Positions 42,392 through 52,455 of a DNA stretch of 64,000 nucleotides are shown here, piece by piece. How positions within the stretch are numbered: position 1 is the stretch's first letter; the number at the start of each line of letters is the position of its first letter. The DNA comes from JALORV01 sp963754065 (GTDB lineage Bacteria; Pseudomonadota; Gammaproteobacteria; Burkholderiales; Burkholderiaceae_F): positions 124,001 to 188,000 of the forward strand of contig CAVWFH010000039.1 in NCBI GenBank assembly GCA_963754065.1. Reading direction: 5' to 3'. The notes beneath the pieces are model-generated. The model did no database searches. It was not told the origin of the DNA and saw only the letters and a program-made list of their open reading frames with translations. Made by a program: the position numbers and the translations under genes.

Positions 42392-44113
42392 ATGAACGCA
42401 CCGGCAGAATCAGCGCGGCTCGATTCCGATCCGCGTTACGACGAGCGCCGCGAAATCCGCGCGCCGCGCGGCTCGACGCTTTCCTGCAAGAGCTGGCTCA
42501 CCGAGGCCGCCTTCCGCATGCTGCAGAACAACCTCGACCCCGAGGTGGCCGAGGACCCGAAGCGTCTCGTCGTCTATGGCGGCATCGGCCGTGCGGCGCG
42601 TGACTGGGCGTGCTTCGACACTATCCTGGCGACACTGCGCGAACTCGACGACGACGAGTCGCTGCTGGTGCAGTCGGGCAAGCCGGTCGGCGTATTCAAG
42701 ACGCATGCTGACGCACCGCGCGTACTGATCGCCAACTCGAACCTCGTGCCGAAGTGGGCAACCTGGGAACACTTCAACGATCTCGACCGCAGGGGCCTGA
42801 TGATGTACGGCCAGATGACGGCCGGGTCATGGATCTACATCGGCAGCCAGGGCATCGTGCAGGGCACGTACGAAACCTTCGGCGAAGCCGGCCGCCAGCA
42901 CTTCGGCGGAACCTGGGGCGGGCGCTGGATTCTGACGGCGGGGCTTGGCGGCATGGGCGGTGCGCAGCCGCTCGCCGCGACGCTTGCCGGGGCCGTGTCG
43001 CTGAACATCGAGTGCCAGCAGTCCCGTCTCGACTTCCGTCTGCGCACGCGCTACCTCGATAAGCAGGCGCGCGATCTCGACGACGCGCTCGCGCTCGTGC
43101 AGCAGCACTGCGCGCGCAAGGAGGCGGTCTCGATCGGTCTGCTAGGCAATGCGTCCGAGGTTCTGCCCGAGCTCGTGCAGCGTGCGCGCGCCGGCGGCTT
43201 GATGCCCGATCTCGTCACCGACCAGACTTCGGCGCACGACCTCGTTCACGGCTACCTGCCCGCCGGCTGGACTGTCGAGCGCTGGCAGGCGGCGCAGTCC
43301 GATCCGTCGCAGCATGCCGACCTGACTGCCGCCGCGGCTGCGTCCTGTGCAACGCATGTGCAGGCGATGCTCGACTTCCAGGCGCTGGGTGCGAAGGTCG
43401 TCGACTACGGCAACAACATCCGCCAGGTCGCGCTCGACCAGGGCGTGAAGAAGGCGTTCGACTTCCCGGGCTTTGTTCCTGCTTACATCCGGCCGCTGTT
43501 CTGCGAAGGCAAGGGGCCTTTCCGCTGGGTCGCGCTTTCCGGCGATCCGGAGGACATCTACCGGACCGACGCCAAGATCAAGCAACTCTTTCCGGCCAAC
43601 TCGCACGTGCACCGCTGGCTCGACATGGCGCGTGAACGCATCGCATTCCAGGGCCTGCCCGCTCGCATCTGTTGGCTCGGACTGGGCGAGCGTCACGTGG
43701 CCGGCCTTGCGTTCAACGAGATGGTGCGCACCGGCGAGCTGAAGGCGCCGATCGTCATTGGCCGCGACCATCTAGACACCGGGTCCGTTGCGAGTCCGAA
43801 CCGTGAAACCGAGGCGATGCGCGACGGCACCGACGCGGTGTCCGACTGGCCGCTGCTGAACGCGCTGCTGAACACCGCCGGCGGCGCAACCTGGGTCTCG
43901 TTGCACCATGGCGGTGGCGTCGGCATGGGCTACTCGCAGCACTCCGGGGTCGTGATCGTCGCCGATGGGACTGAAGCCGCTGGGCGCCGGCTGGCGCGGG
44001 TGCTGGTCAACGACTCGGGCTCGGGAGTGATGCGGCACGCCGATGCGGGCTATCCGACGGCGATCGCCTGCGCGCAGCGCAACGGTCTGAAGTTGCCGAT
44101 GGTGAAGGGATGA
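42392..44113 (+). CDS. hutU: Urocanate hydratase
   Basis: A 573-residue NAD+-dependent urocanase, second step of histidine degradation (urocanate to imidazolonepropionate). Strong marks are LSCKSWLTEAAFRMLQNNLD, the VYGGIGRAARDW block, GTWGGRWILTAGLGGMGGAQ (NAD loop near residue 178), DQTSAHDLVHGYLPAGW, and the catalytic Cys region with CEGKGPFRWVALSG. SLHHGGGVGMGYSQHSG is also typical. I chose the ATG at 42392 (GGAGAGG ribosome site 7 bases upstream); the longer frame upstream is not conserved. The hut order here is U-H-G-I. Confidence 0.96.
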   Translation: MNAPAESARLDSDPRYDERREIRAPRGSTLSCKSWLTEAAFRMLQNNLDPEVAEDPKRLVVYGGIGRAARDWACFDTILATLRELDDDESLLVQSGKPVGVFKTHADAPRVLIANSNLVPKWATWEHFNDLDRRGLMMYGQMTAGSWIYIGSQGIVQGTYETFGEAGRQHFGGTWGGRWILTAGLGGMGGAQPLAATLAGAVSLNIECQQSRLDFRLRTRYLDKQARDLDDALALVQQHCARKEAVSIGLLGNASEVLPELVQRARAGGLMPDLVTDQTSAHDLVHGYLPAGWTVERWQAAQSDPSQHADLTAAAAASCATHVQAMLDFQALGAKVVDYGNNIRQVALDQGVKKAFDFPGFVPAYIRPLFCEGKGPFRWVALSGDPEDIYRTDAKIKQLFPANSHVHRWLDMARERIAFQGLPARICWLGLGERHVAGLAFNEMVRTGELKAPIVIGRDHLDTGSVASPNRETEAMRDGTDAVSDWPLLNALLNTAGGATWVSLHHGGGVGMGYSQHSGVVIVADGTEAAGRRLARVLVNDSGSGVMRHADAGYPTAIACAQRNGLKLPMVKG

Positions 44114-44117
44114 GAGC

Positions 44118-45668
44118 GTGACGTCCGCGCTGACGATCGAACCAGGCCGCCTGCGGCTCGCGGATCTGCGGAACGTATGGCAGTCGCCGCTCACGGTGAC
44201 ACTCGCTGCGGACGCTTGGCCCGCGATGGACGCTTCGTCACAGGCGGTGCTGCGCATCGTTGCCAAGGGCGACGCGGCCTACGGCGTCAACACAGGCTTC
44301 GGCCTGCTGGCGAAGAAACGCATTCCGGACGCGGAACTTCAGCAACTTCAGCGCAATCTGATCCTGTCGCATTCGGTCGGCACGGGTGCGTTGCTGAGCG
44401 ATGACGTCGTGCGGCTGACACTGGTGATGAAGATCGCGAGCCTGGCGCGGGGTCATTCGGGCGTCCGACCGCTGATCGTCGAAGCGCTGATCGCACTCGT
44501 CAACGCTGGCATCGCCCCGTGCATCCCATCGAAGGGCTCCGTCGGGGCATCCGGCGACCTTGCGCCGCTGTCGCACCTGACGCTGGCGCTGCTGGGCGAG
44601 GGTGATGTTCGAGTCCATGGCATGCGTCAGTCGGCGCGTTCGGCGCTGGCGGCGGCGGGTATCGCGCCCGTCGTGCTCGGGGCGAAGGAAGGACTGGCAC
44701 TCATCAACGGCACGCAGATTTCCACCGCGCTGGCGCTGCATGGTCTGTTCATGGCGGAGCGCGTGTTCGAAGCCGCGGTGGTGGTCGGCGCGATGGCTAT
44801 CGATGCCGCCAAGGGCAGCGACGCGCCGTTCGACCCGCGGCTGCATGAACTGCGCGGGCATGCAGGCCAGATCGCAACGGCACACGCCTACCGCGAACTG
44901 CTGGCCGGCAGTGCGATCCGCGCCTCGCATCTGGTCAACGACGATCGTGTGCAGGACCCGTACAGCCTGCGCTGCCAGCCGCAGGTGATGGGAGCCTGTC
45001 GCGATCTCATAGCGCAGGCCGCGCGCACACTGCTCGCGGAAGCCAATGCGGTCACCGACAACCCGCTGGTGTTTGCGCGGCGCGACGCAAACTCGGCCGA
45101 CGAAGTCCTGTCGGGCGGCAACTTCCACGCCGAGCCGGTGGCGTTTGCGGCGGACACGCTGGCGCTGGCGATCGCCGAGATCGGCGCACTGTCCGAACGC
45201 CGCATCGCGCTGCTGATCGACGCAACGCTGTCGGGCCTGCCGCCGTTCCTGGTGCACGACCCCGGCGTGAATTCGGGCTTCATGATCGCGCATGTGACCG
45301 CGGCGGCGCTGGCCTCGGAAAACAAGTCGCTCGCGCATCCGGCGAGTGTGGACAGCCTGCCGACTTCGGCCAACCAGGAGGACCACGTCAGCATGGCAAC
45401 GTTCGCGGCGCGCCGCTTGCACGAGATGGCGACCAACACGGCAACCATCGTCGGCATCGAACTGCTGGCCGCAGCCCAGGGTATCGACTTCCATCAACCG
45501 CTCTCGACTTCGCCACGCCTGGCGGCCGTGCATCGCGGATTGCGCGAACGTGTGCCGTTCTACGAGGTCGATCGCATCCTGGCGCCCGACATCGCGGCTG
45601 CTTCCGAGCTGGTATCTGCGGGAACGCTGAGCGCCAGCTGCCGCGATCTCTTCGCGCCGGTTGCCTGA
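44118..45668 (+). CDS. hutH: Histidine ammonia-lyase
   Basis: A 516-residue lyase that converts histidine to urocanate and ammonia, the first step of the hut pathway. The Ala-Ser-Gly triad (144-146, in GSVGASGDLAPLSH) forms the MIO cofactor. Other marks are YGVNTGFGLLAKKRI, NLILSHSVGTGALLSDDVVRL, VQDPYSLRCQPQVMG and TSANQEDHVSMATFAARRL. It starts with GTG at 44118, four bases after the hutU stop. Length is normal. Confidence 0.97.
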   Translation: MTSALTIEPGRLRLADLRNVWQSPLTVTLAADAWPAMDASSQAVLRIVAKGDAAYGVNTGFGLLAKKRIPDAELQQLQRNLILSHSVGTGALLSDDVVRLTLVMKIASLARGHSGVRPLIVEALIALVNAGIAPCIPSKGSVGASGDLAPLSHLTLALLGEGDVRVHGMRQSARSALAAAGIAPVVLGAKEGLALINGTQISTALALHGLFMAERVFEAAVVVGAMAIDAAKGSDAPFDPRLHELRGHAGQIATAHAYRELLAGSAIRASHLVNDDRVQDPYSLRCQPQVMGACRDLIAQAARTLLAEANAVTDNPLVFARRDANSADEVLSGGNFHAEPVAFAADTLALAIAEIGALSERRIALLIDATLSGLPPFLVHDPGVNSGFMIAHVTAAALASENKSLAHPASVDSLPTSANQEDHVSMATFAARRLHEMATNTATIVGIELLAAAQGIDFHQPLSTSPRLAAVHRGLRERVPFYEVDRILAPDIAAASELVSAGTLSASCRDLFAPVA

Positions 45669-45676
45669 AGCGACTT

Positions 45677-46627
45677 GTGACGACCGTCGACATGTCGGTG
45701 TGGGAGGGTCGCGTTGATGACGCGGAGGGCGCGCTCGGGCGACGCTGGCACCAGATCATGCAGCCTCTGTCGCCGGCCACCGCGCCGGACACGACGGTGT
45801 TGCTGGGCTTCGCGTGCGATGCCGGGGTTGCGCGCAATCACGGTCGAGTTGGCGCGGCCGAAGGTCCCCGCGCGATCCGTCGCGCGCTGCGCAACATGCC
45901 GGTGCACGAGTGCGACCAACTTGCCGATGGCGGTGATGTCGTTTGTGCCGGGGACGCGCTTGAAGCATCACAGCAGGCCCTCGCGGTCTCGGTGATGCAG
46001 CAACTCGGTGCTGGGCGTTTTCCGCTCGTACTCGGGGGCGGGCACGAAATGGCCTGGGGGTCGTTCACGGGTCTCGCAACGCACCTGGCCAGGACCGAAG
46101 GAACGCCGCGCGTCGGCATCGTCAATTTCGACGCGCATTTTGACCTGCGGCGCGACGCCCGCGCCACGTCCGGCACGCCGTTCCTGCAGATCGCGCAGGA
46201 CTGTGAGGCACGCGGCTGGGAGTTTCGCTACGCCTGCTTCGGCGTCAGCCGCTACGCGAACACCGAGGCACTGTTCGCGCGCGCCCACGAACTCGGTGTG
46301 CTCGTTCAACTGGACGAGACTGTCGACGCGACCATGGGCAGCGCCGCGCTGAGGTCGTTTATCGCAGCCGTCGACGATGTCTACCTGAGTGTCTGCCTCG
46401 ATGTGCTGCCCGCGTCAGTGGCGCCGGGCGTCAGTGCACCTGCACCGCGCGGCGTCGGGCTCGACGTGCTGGAGCCTCTGATCGACGTCGTGTGCGCGAG
46501 CGGCAAGGTGCGACTGGCGGACATCGCCGAGATGAATCCGCGCTTCGACGTCGACGGCCGGACGGCCTCGGTGGCCGCGCGCATCGCCGCCCGCATTGCC
46601 AACGGAGTCGTGCGTGCGCTGCGATAG
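45677..46627 (+). CDS. hutG: Formimidoylglutamase (arginase family)
   Basis: A 316-residue arginase-family enzyme, expected to hydrolyse N-formimidoyl-glutamate to glutamate and formamide. The metal-binding motifs GGGHEMAWGSF and NFDAHFDLR are intact. The third motif reads SVCLDVLPASVAPGVSAPAP: the first Asp of the usual D-x-D is Cys here, while the second Asp is kept. The gene starts with GTG at 45677, 8 bases after hutH, and overlaps hutI by 14 bases. The formamide route (HutG) rather than the HutF/HutG2 route is implied by the operon. Confidence 0.93.
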   Translation: MTTVDMSVWEGRVDDAEGALGRRWHQIMQPLSPATAPDTTVLLGFACDAGVARNHGRVGAAEGPRAIRRALRNMPVHECDQLADGGDVVCAGDALEASQQALAVSVMQQLGAGRFPLVLGGGHEMAWGSFTGLATHLARTEGTPRVGIVNFDAHFDLRRDARATSGTPFLQIAQDCEARGWEFRYACFGVSRYANTEALFARAHELGVLVQLDETVDATMGSAALRSFIAAVDDVYLSVCLDVLPASVAPGVSAPAPRGVGLDVLEPLIDVVCASGKVRLADIAEMNPRFDVDGRTASVAARIAARIANGVVRALR

Positions 46628-47855
46628 CTTGTGGACCGGCGTCCATCTGGCGACGATGGCCGAAACGGGATCCGCGGCCGGGTATGGAGAGATCCGCGAT
46701 GCGGTCCTGGCCGTTCGCGCAGGGCGCATCGTCTGGCTGGGCCAGCGTGCCGACATGCCTGCGAAACTGCACGCGGAGCAGACCATCGACGGAGGCGGGG
46801 CATGGATCACTCCCGGCCTCGTCGATTGCCACACGCACATCGTCTACGCGGGTAACCGCAGCGACGAGTTCGAAGCGCGGCTGAATGGCGCCACCTACGC
46901 GGAGATCGCGCAACGCGGCGGCGGCATCCTGTCGACGGTGCGTGCGACGCGGTCGGCCACTGAAGAGGAGCTTTTCCGCGCCAGCGAACCTCGCGTCTGC
47001 GCACTGCTTGCGGAAGGCGTGACAACGCTGGAGATCAAATCGGGCTACGGGCTTGACCTCGACACGGAGCGCAAGCTGCTGCGCGTGGCACGACGTATCG
47101 GACGCGACCTTCCGGTGACGGTCCGCACCACGTTTCTCGGTGCCCACGCCGTGCCGCCCGAGTTCGCAGGTCGGGTAGATTCCTACATCGAAGAGGTCTG
47201 CGAACGCATGCTGCCTGCGCTCGTGCGAGAAGGCCTGGTCGATGCCGTCGATGCGTTCTGCGAAACGATCGGTTTCTCTCAAGCGCAGACTGAACGAGTG
47301 TTTCGTGCTGCGCAGGTGCTGGGTGTGCCAGTGAAGTTGCATGCCGAGCAGCTGTCGGACCAGGGCGGAGCTGCGCTGGTGGCGCGTTACGGCGGACTCT
47401 CGGCCGATCACCTTGAGTGGCTGTCGGCCGACGGCATCGCGGCGATGAGCAGGGCCGGCACGGTCGCCGTGCTGTTGCCCGGCGCGTTCTATGTCCTGCG
47501 CGAGACGCGTGTGCCACCGGTCGATGCGTTGCGGGTCGCGGGCGTGAAGATGGCGGTGGCGACCGACTGCAATCCGGGGACGTCACCGATGACGTCGCTG
47601 CTGCTGGCGATGAACATGGCCTGCACGCTGTTCCGCCTGACGCCGCTCGAAGCGCTGGCGGGCACCACAGCCGTTGCGGCGCGCGCGCTCGGCTTGCAGG
47701 CCGATGTCGGCTCGCTCGAGGTTGGCAAGGTGGCCGATTTCGTGCTGTGGGACGTCGAGCGGCCGGCGGACCTGGCGTATGCGATTGGATTCAATCCCTG
47801 CGGCAGCGTCGTGCGCGCGGGAGTCACGCTGGCTGCGACGGGGCAGCGCGCGTGA
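46614..47855 (+). CDS. hutI: Imidazolonepropionase
   Basis: A 413-residue zinc amidohydrolase, third step of the hut pathway (ring opening to formimidoylglutamate). Metal ligands are in LVDCHTHIVYAGNRSDEF, TFLGAHAVPPEF, KLHAEQLSDQGG and ATDCNPGTSP. The GTG at 46614 gives MRCDSLWTGVHLATM, a normal start; a TTG six codons earlier is possible. It overlaps the end of hutG and is itself overlapped by the next gene by 4 bases. It completes the four-enzyme pathway from histidine to glutamate in one unit. No hutC repressor gene is seen. Confidence 0.95.
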   Translation: MRCDSLWTGVHLATMAETGSAAGYGEIRDAVLAVRAGRIVWLGQRADMPAKLHAEQTIDGGGAWITPGLVDCHTHIVYAGNRSDEFEARLNGATYAEIAQRGGGILSTVRATRSATEEELFRASEPRVCALLAEGVTTLEIKSGYGLDLDTERKLLRVARRIGRDLPVTVRTTFLGAHAVPPEFAGRVDSYIEEVCERMLPALVREGLVDAVDAFCETIGFSQAQTERVFRAAQVLGVPVKLHAEQLSDQGGAALVARYGGLSADHLEWLSADGIAAMSRAGTVAVLLPGAFYVLRETRVPPVDALRVAGVKMAVATDCNPGTSPMTSLLLAMNMACTLFRLTPLEALAGTTAVAARALGLQADVGSLEVGKVADFVLWDVERPADLAYAIGFNPCGSVVRAGVTLAATGQRA

Positions 47856-49177
47856 GCGCGAACGATGCGCATCGAATCGTGATCGTCGGCGGGGGAGCCG
47901 GCGGCCTGCCGCTGGCGACCAAGCTCGGAGACCGCTACGGACGCCAGGGTTCCGTACGCGTGACACTGGTGGACCGCAATGCCACCCATGTGTGGAAGCC
48001 ATTGCTGCACGAGGTGGCGGCCGGGCGCATGGATGCCGATTCGCACGACCTCGATTATCCGGCGCTCGCTCACTGGCATGGGTACCGGTTTGCACAGGGC
48101 GCGCTCGCGGGTCTGGATCGCGCACGACACGAAATCACGCTCGACAAGGTGCTGTCGGTAGAGGGTGAGGAAGTCCTGCCACGCCGCACGCTGGGCTATG
48201 ACACGCTCATCCTCTGCGTTGGCAGCGTCAGCAACGATTTCGGCGTCCCGGGTGTGGCGCAGCACGCAATCTCGCTTGACATGCTCGTCGATGCCGAGCG
48301 CTTCCATCGCCGCCTGCTGGCGGCCTGCGTGCGCGCCGACGCGCGTGCGGCGCACGGCGCATCGGCGCAGGTCGACATCGTCATCATCGGTGCAGGGGCG
48401 ACCGGCGTGGAGCTCGCTGCGGAGATACGGCAGACCACTCGTGCGCATGCCGGGTACGGGCTCGAACACCTCGATCCGGTGCGCAACATCCGCCTCACGC
48501 TGCTCGAGGCCGCGCCGCGCATTCTGCCGCCGCTGTCCGAGCAACTCGCGTCGGCCGCAACTGAGTTGCTGCAACGGCTCGACGTCGCCGTGCATACCGC
48601 TCAGCGCGTGACTTCCGTCGATGCCGACGGCGTGCACACGGCAACCGGTGCGGTGTTCAGGGCCGACCTCGTTGTCTGGGCGGCGGGCATCATGGCGCCA
48701 GAGATCCTGCGTACGCTCGACGGACTCGAGGTCAACCGCGCCAACCAGCTGGTCGTCGGGCCGACGCTGCAAACGACGCAGGACCCCGGCATTTTCGCGT
48801 TCGGCGATTGCGCTGCGGCGCCGTGGCTGGGCCATGCCGGGCATGCCATCCTGCCGCCACGCGCCCAGGTCGCGCACCAGCAGGCGACGCTACTCGCCCG
48901 ATCCATCAAGGCGCGGCTCGCCGGGCGGGCGCTGCCCGAATTTCACTTCCGCGATTTCGGCTCGCTGGTGTCGCTCGGCGAACTGTCGGCCGTCGGCACC
49001 CTGATGGGCCGACTTATTGGCGGCAGCATGCTGATCCAGGGGCTGATCGCGCGACTGATGTACGCCTCTCTCTACAAGATGCACCAGGTATCGATCCACG
49101 GCGCGATGCGGGTGGCATTCGACACACTGGGCCGCCTGATGCGCGAGCGCCTCGAGCCGCGCGTCAAGCTCCACTGA
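47852..49177 (+). CDS. NDH-2 type NADH dehydrogenase / FAD-dependent pyridine nucleotide oxidoreductase
   Basis: A 441-residue two-dinucleotide-binding-domain flavoprotein of the NDH-2 family, which passes electrons from NADH to quinone at the membrane without pumping protons. The FAD loop is IVIVGGGAGGLPLATKLGD near the start, the NADH loop is IVIIGAGATGVELAAEI near residue 170 and the FAD Asp motif is GIFAFGDCAAAPW. A C-terminal amphipathic region (GGSMLIQGLIARLMYASLYKMHQ) fits membrane attachment. It starts with GTG overlapping hutI by 4 bases and ends in a 14-base tail-to-tail overlap with dnaE2. Confidence 0.92.
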   Translation: MSANDAHRIVIVGGGAGGLPLATKLGDRYGRQGSVRVTLVDRNATHVWKPLLHEVAAGRMDADSHDLDYPALAHWHGYRFAQGALAGLDRARHEITLDKVLSVEGEEVLPRRTLGYDTLILCVGSVSNDFGVPGVAQHAISLDMLVDAERFHRRLLAACVRADARAAHGASAQVDIVIIGAGATGVELAAEIRQTTRAHAGYGLEHLDPVRNIRLTLLEAAPRILPPLSEQLASAATELLQRLDVAVHTAQRVTSVDADGVHTATGAVFRADLVVWAAGIMAPEILRTLDGLEVNRANQLVVGPTLQTTQDPGIFAFGDCAAAPWLGHAGHAILPPRAQVAHQQATLLARSIKARLAGRALPEFHFRDFGSLVSLGELSAVGTLMGRLIGGSMLIQGLIARLMYASLYKMHQVSIHGAMRVAFDTLGRLMRERLEPRVKLH

Positions 49178-52100
49178 TCGCAGCCTTCAGGCCACGTTCA
49201 GTGAAAGTCGTGGCTCGGGTGATCAGCGCGCCGAGCAGCGTCGAGTGATCCTCGAGTCGTGACGCGATCAGGTGCACGATCGGGGCGACCCCGCTCGTGA
49301 CGCGCTCGACGTGGCCGTAGACGGTCATCAGTGTGGAGTGCAGCAGCGCGCGCCGGTACTTCTCGCCGGTGGTGTTCCAGACGACGACGTTCACGGTGCC
49401 GGTCTCGTCCTCGATCGTGACGAAGGTCACGCCGCTGGCGGTGCTGGGCCGCTGGCGGCAGGTGACGATGCCGGTGGTGCGCACGCGCTGCTGGTCGCGT
49501 GCGTTGCCGATGCCGACCGCGGTCAGATAGCCCTTCGCATTGAAGCGCTCGCGCAGCAGTGCCAGCGGATGGCGGCGCAGCGTCAGCGCCGTGTGGTGAT
49601 AGTCGGCGACGATGTCCTGCCCTTCGGTCGGCGGCAGCAGGTCGACCGGTGCCTCGCGCCGTGAGCGCGAAGCGAGCGGCGCAGTGCGCGGCGCGTCGGC
49701 ATCGACGCCGAGCGTGGTCCAGAGCGCGCGGCGGCGATGGCCGGTCAGCGTGGCGAGCGCGTCGGCCTTGGCGAGTGCGCTGATTTCGCCGCGGTTGAGC
49801 TGCGCACGGCGTGCCAGGTCCTCGGCATCGGTGAAGGGCGCGGCGCTCCGTGCGGCCATGATGCGTTCGCCGGCCGCTTCGTTGAAACCGGCGACGAGTT
49901 CGAGCCCCAGTCGTACGGCAGGCACCGCGGGCCGTGACACGTTCGTGCTCGACGGCTCGAGCGTGCAGTGCCAGTCGCTGACGGTGACGTCGATCGGCCG
50001 CACTTCGACGCCATGGTTCATCGCATCGCGCACGATCTGCGCCGGTGCATAGAAGCCGAGCGGCTGCGAGTCGAGCAGCGCGGCACAGAACGCGGCCGGC
50101 TCGTGGCACTTGAGCCACGACGACACATACACCAGCAGTGCAAAGCTCGCCGCGTGGCTTTCCGGAAAACCGTACTCACCGAAGCCCTGGATCTGCCGGT
50201 AGATCTGCTCCGCATACTCGTTCGTGTAGCCGCGCGCCAGCATGCCGCTGATGAGTTTGTCGCGGAACGGGCCGATGCCGCCCTTGCGTTTCCACGCCGC
50301 CATCGCGCGCCGCAGCTTGTCGGCCTCGCCCGGCGTGAATCCCGCCGCAACAACGGCGAGCTGCATCACCTGCTCCTGGAAAATGGACACACCCATCGTG
50401 CGTTCGAGCACGGCCTTCACCGCCTCGGACGGAAAGGTCACGTCCTCGAGCCCCTGCCGCCGCCGCAGGTACGGATGCACCATGCCGCCCTGGATCGGCC
50501 CAGGACGCACGATCGCGGTCTCGATGACGAGGTCGTAGAAGCAGCGCGGCGCCAGCCGCGGCAGCATGTTCATCTGCGCGCGCGACTCCACCTGGAACAC
50601 GCCGAGCGAATCGCCCTGGCACAGCATGTCGTAGACGGCCGCATCCTCCGACGGAATGTCCTGCAGTCGCCAGCGACGGCCGGACGTTGGACTCCCATAA
50701 AAGTGCTGCAGGTGATCGAGCGCACGCCGCACGCAACTCAGCATGCCGAGTGCGAGCACGTCGATCTTCAGCAGGCCGAGCGCGTCGAGATCGTCCTTGT
50801 CCCACTGGATCACCGTACGCTCGTCCATCGCGGCGTTCTCGATCGGCACCAGCCGGTCGAGTCGGTCGCGCGCGATGACGAAGCCGCCCGAGTGCTGCGA
50901 CAGATGCCGCGGAAAACCGATCACCTCGACCGCGAGTTCGGCGAGCTGCGCGATGACCGGGTTGGCCGGATCGAAGCCGGCTTCCTCCAGCCGCTGCGGG
51001 ATGATTTTGCGTCCGTCCCACCACGCCATCGTCTTCGCCAGCCGGTCGACCTGGTCGAGCGACAGCCCGAGCGCCTTGCCGACGTCGCGCAGCGCGCCCT
51101 TCGGCCGGTAAGTGTGCAACGCCGCGGTCAATGCCGCGCGATGGCGCCCGTACTTGGCGTAGATGTACTGCATCACCTCTTCGCGGCGCTGGTGCTCGAA
51201 GTCGACGTCGATGTCCGGCGGCTCGTTGCGCTCCTTGCTGATGAAGCGCTCGAACAGCACCGACATGCGCGCCGGATCGACCTCGGTGATGCCGAGGCAG
51301 TAGCACACCGCCGAGTTGGCCGCCGAGCCACGCCCCTGGCACAGAATGCCCTGCGAGCGCGCATAGCGGACGATGTCGTAGACCGTCAGGAAGTACGGCT
51401 CGTAGCGCAGGTCGGTAATCAAGGCGAGTTCGTGCTCGACGATCGCTTTGACTTTCTCCGGCATGCCGTCGGGGTAGCGTGTCTTCGCCTCCTCGTAGGT
51501 GGCACGCCGCAGCCAGGTGGCCGGCGTCTCGCCCGGCGGCACGATCTCCTCCGGGTACTCGTAGCGCAGCTCGTCGAGCGAGAAAGTGCAGCGCTCGGCG
51601 ATCGCCTGCGTCTGCAGCAGCAGTTCGGTCGGATAGATACGCGCCAGCCGGTACAGCGGCCGCAGATAGCGCTCGGCGTTCGGCGCCAGCTCGCGCCCGC
51701 ACTGCGCCAGCGGTGTCTTCACGCGCACGGCGGTCAGCACGTCGTGCAGGCGCTTGCGGCGACGTGCGTGCATCTGCACGTCGCCGGCGGCCACCAGCGG
51801 CAGTCCGGTGGTATCGCTGATCGCCTGCAACGCTTCCAGTTGCGCTGCGTCGTCGATGCCGCGGGTCAGCTCGCAGGCGATCCAGCTTGCGCCGGGCGTG
51901 AGCTCCGCTAGCCAGCGCGCTTCACATTCAACGCGCGCGGCATGCTCGGCATTCAGCGCCTCGCGCCAGTGGCGCAGCGGCAGCAGCAGTACCAGCACGT
52001 CGTCGAGCCAGTGCGCGTGCGCTTCGAGTTCAGTGCTCGACAGTCGGTAACTGCCCTTGGTCGCCTGCCGGCGTGCCAGCGTGACGAGCTGACTCAGGTT

Positions 52101-52415
52101 GCCGTAGCCGGCGCGCGTCTGTGCGAGCAGCACGAGTTTCGCGCCCAGCGCCGTCCGCTTGCCTTCGCCTTCGGTGAGCTGAATCTCGGTGCCGTGGATC
52201 AGCCGGAACGCGCGCGCCGGTTCGTCAGCTTCGCGCGCCTCGGTGAGCGCCAGATGCGCGCGCACCGAACCGGCGAACGAACACTCGTCGGTGAGCGCCA
52301 GCCCCGAGTACTCGAGCGCGAGCGCGCGCTCGACCAGTTCCTCCGGATGCGACGCGCCTCGCAGGAACGAGAAGTTCGACAGGCAGTGCAGTTCGGTATA
52401 GGAGGGCGTGAGCAT
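49164..52415 (-). CDS. dnaE2: Error-prone DNA polymerase DnaE2 (ImuC)
   Basis: A 1083-residue C-family polymerase of the DnaE2/ImuC type, which with ImuA and ImuB carries out damage-induced mutagenesis. The N-terminal PHP domain starts YTELHCLSNFSFLRGASHPE. The catalytic Asp pair is in PPDIDVDFEHQRREEV and the third region is in KIDVLALGML. A C-terminal OB-type domain is seen in the last 130 residues (TGIVTCRQRPSTASGVTFVT). I chose the ATG at 52415; a TTG two codons earlier is in frame. It is the last gene of the lexA-imuA-imuB-dnaE2 group, but separated from imuB by a vapBC pair. It is intact. Confidence 0.95.
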   Translation of the reverse strand: MLTPSYTELHCLSNFSFLRGASHPEELVERALALEYSGLALTDECSFAGSVRAHLALTEAREADEPARAFRLIHGTEIQLTEGEGKRTALGAKLVLLAQTRAGYGNLSQLVTLARRQATKGSYRLSSTELEAHAHWLDDVLVLLLPLRHWREALNAEHAARVECEARWLAELTPGASWIACELTRGIDDAAQLEALQAISDTTGLPLVAAGDVQMHARRRKRLHDVLTAVRVKTPLAQCGRELAPNAERYLRPLYRLARIYPTELLLQTQAIAERCTFSLDELRYEYPEEIVPPGETPATWLRRATYEEAKTRYPDGMPEKVKAIVEHELALITDLRYEPYFLTVYDIVRYARSQGILCQGRGSAANSAVCYCLGITEVDPARMSVLFERFISKERNEPPDIDVDFEHQRREEVMQYIYAKYGRHRAALTAALHTYRPKGALRDVGKALGLSLDQVDRLAKTMAWWDGRKIIPQRLEEAGFDPANPVIAQLAELAVEVIGFPRHLSQHSGGFVIARDRLDRLVPIENAAMDERTVIQWDKDDLDALGLLKIDVLALGMLSCVRRALDHLQHFYGSPTSGRRWRLQDIPSEDAAVYDMLCQGDSLGVFQVESRAQMNMLPRLAPRCFYDLVIETAIVRPGPIQGGMVHPYLRRRQGLEDVTFPSEAVKAVLERTMGVSIFQEQVMQLAVVAAGFTPGEADKLRRAMAAWKRKGGIGPFRDKLISGMLARGYTNEYAEQIYRQIQGFGEYGFPESHAASFALLVYVSSWLKCHEPAAFCAALLDSQPLGFYAPAQIVRDAMNHGVEVRPIDVTVSDWHCTLEPSSTNVSRPAVPAVRLGLELVAGFNEAAGERIMAARSAAPFTDAEDLARRAQLNRGEISALAKADALATLTGHRRRALWTTLGVDADAPRTAPLASRSRREAPVDLLPPTEGQDIVADYHHTALTLRRHPLALLRERFNAKGYLTAVGIGNARDQQRVRTTGIVTCRQRPSTASGVTFVTIEDETGTVNVVVWNTTGEKYRRALLHSTLMTVYGHVERVTSGVAPIVHLIASRLEDHSTLLGALITRATTFTERGLKAAISGA

Positions 52416-52455
52416 TGGCAACCGACAACAGTCCTCGCGTGCTGCGCTGACGAAG

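Noticed and set aside
49968..51911. A 647-codon plus-strand open frame opposite dnaE2
   Set aside because: dnaE2 is unambiguous on the minus strand; the opposite frame is Arg/His-rich and without motifs.
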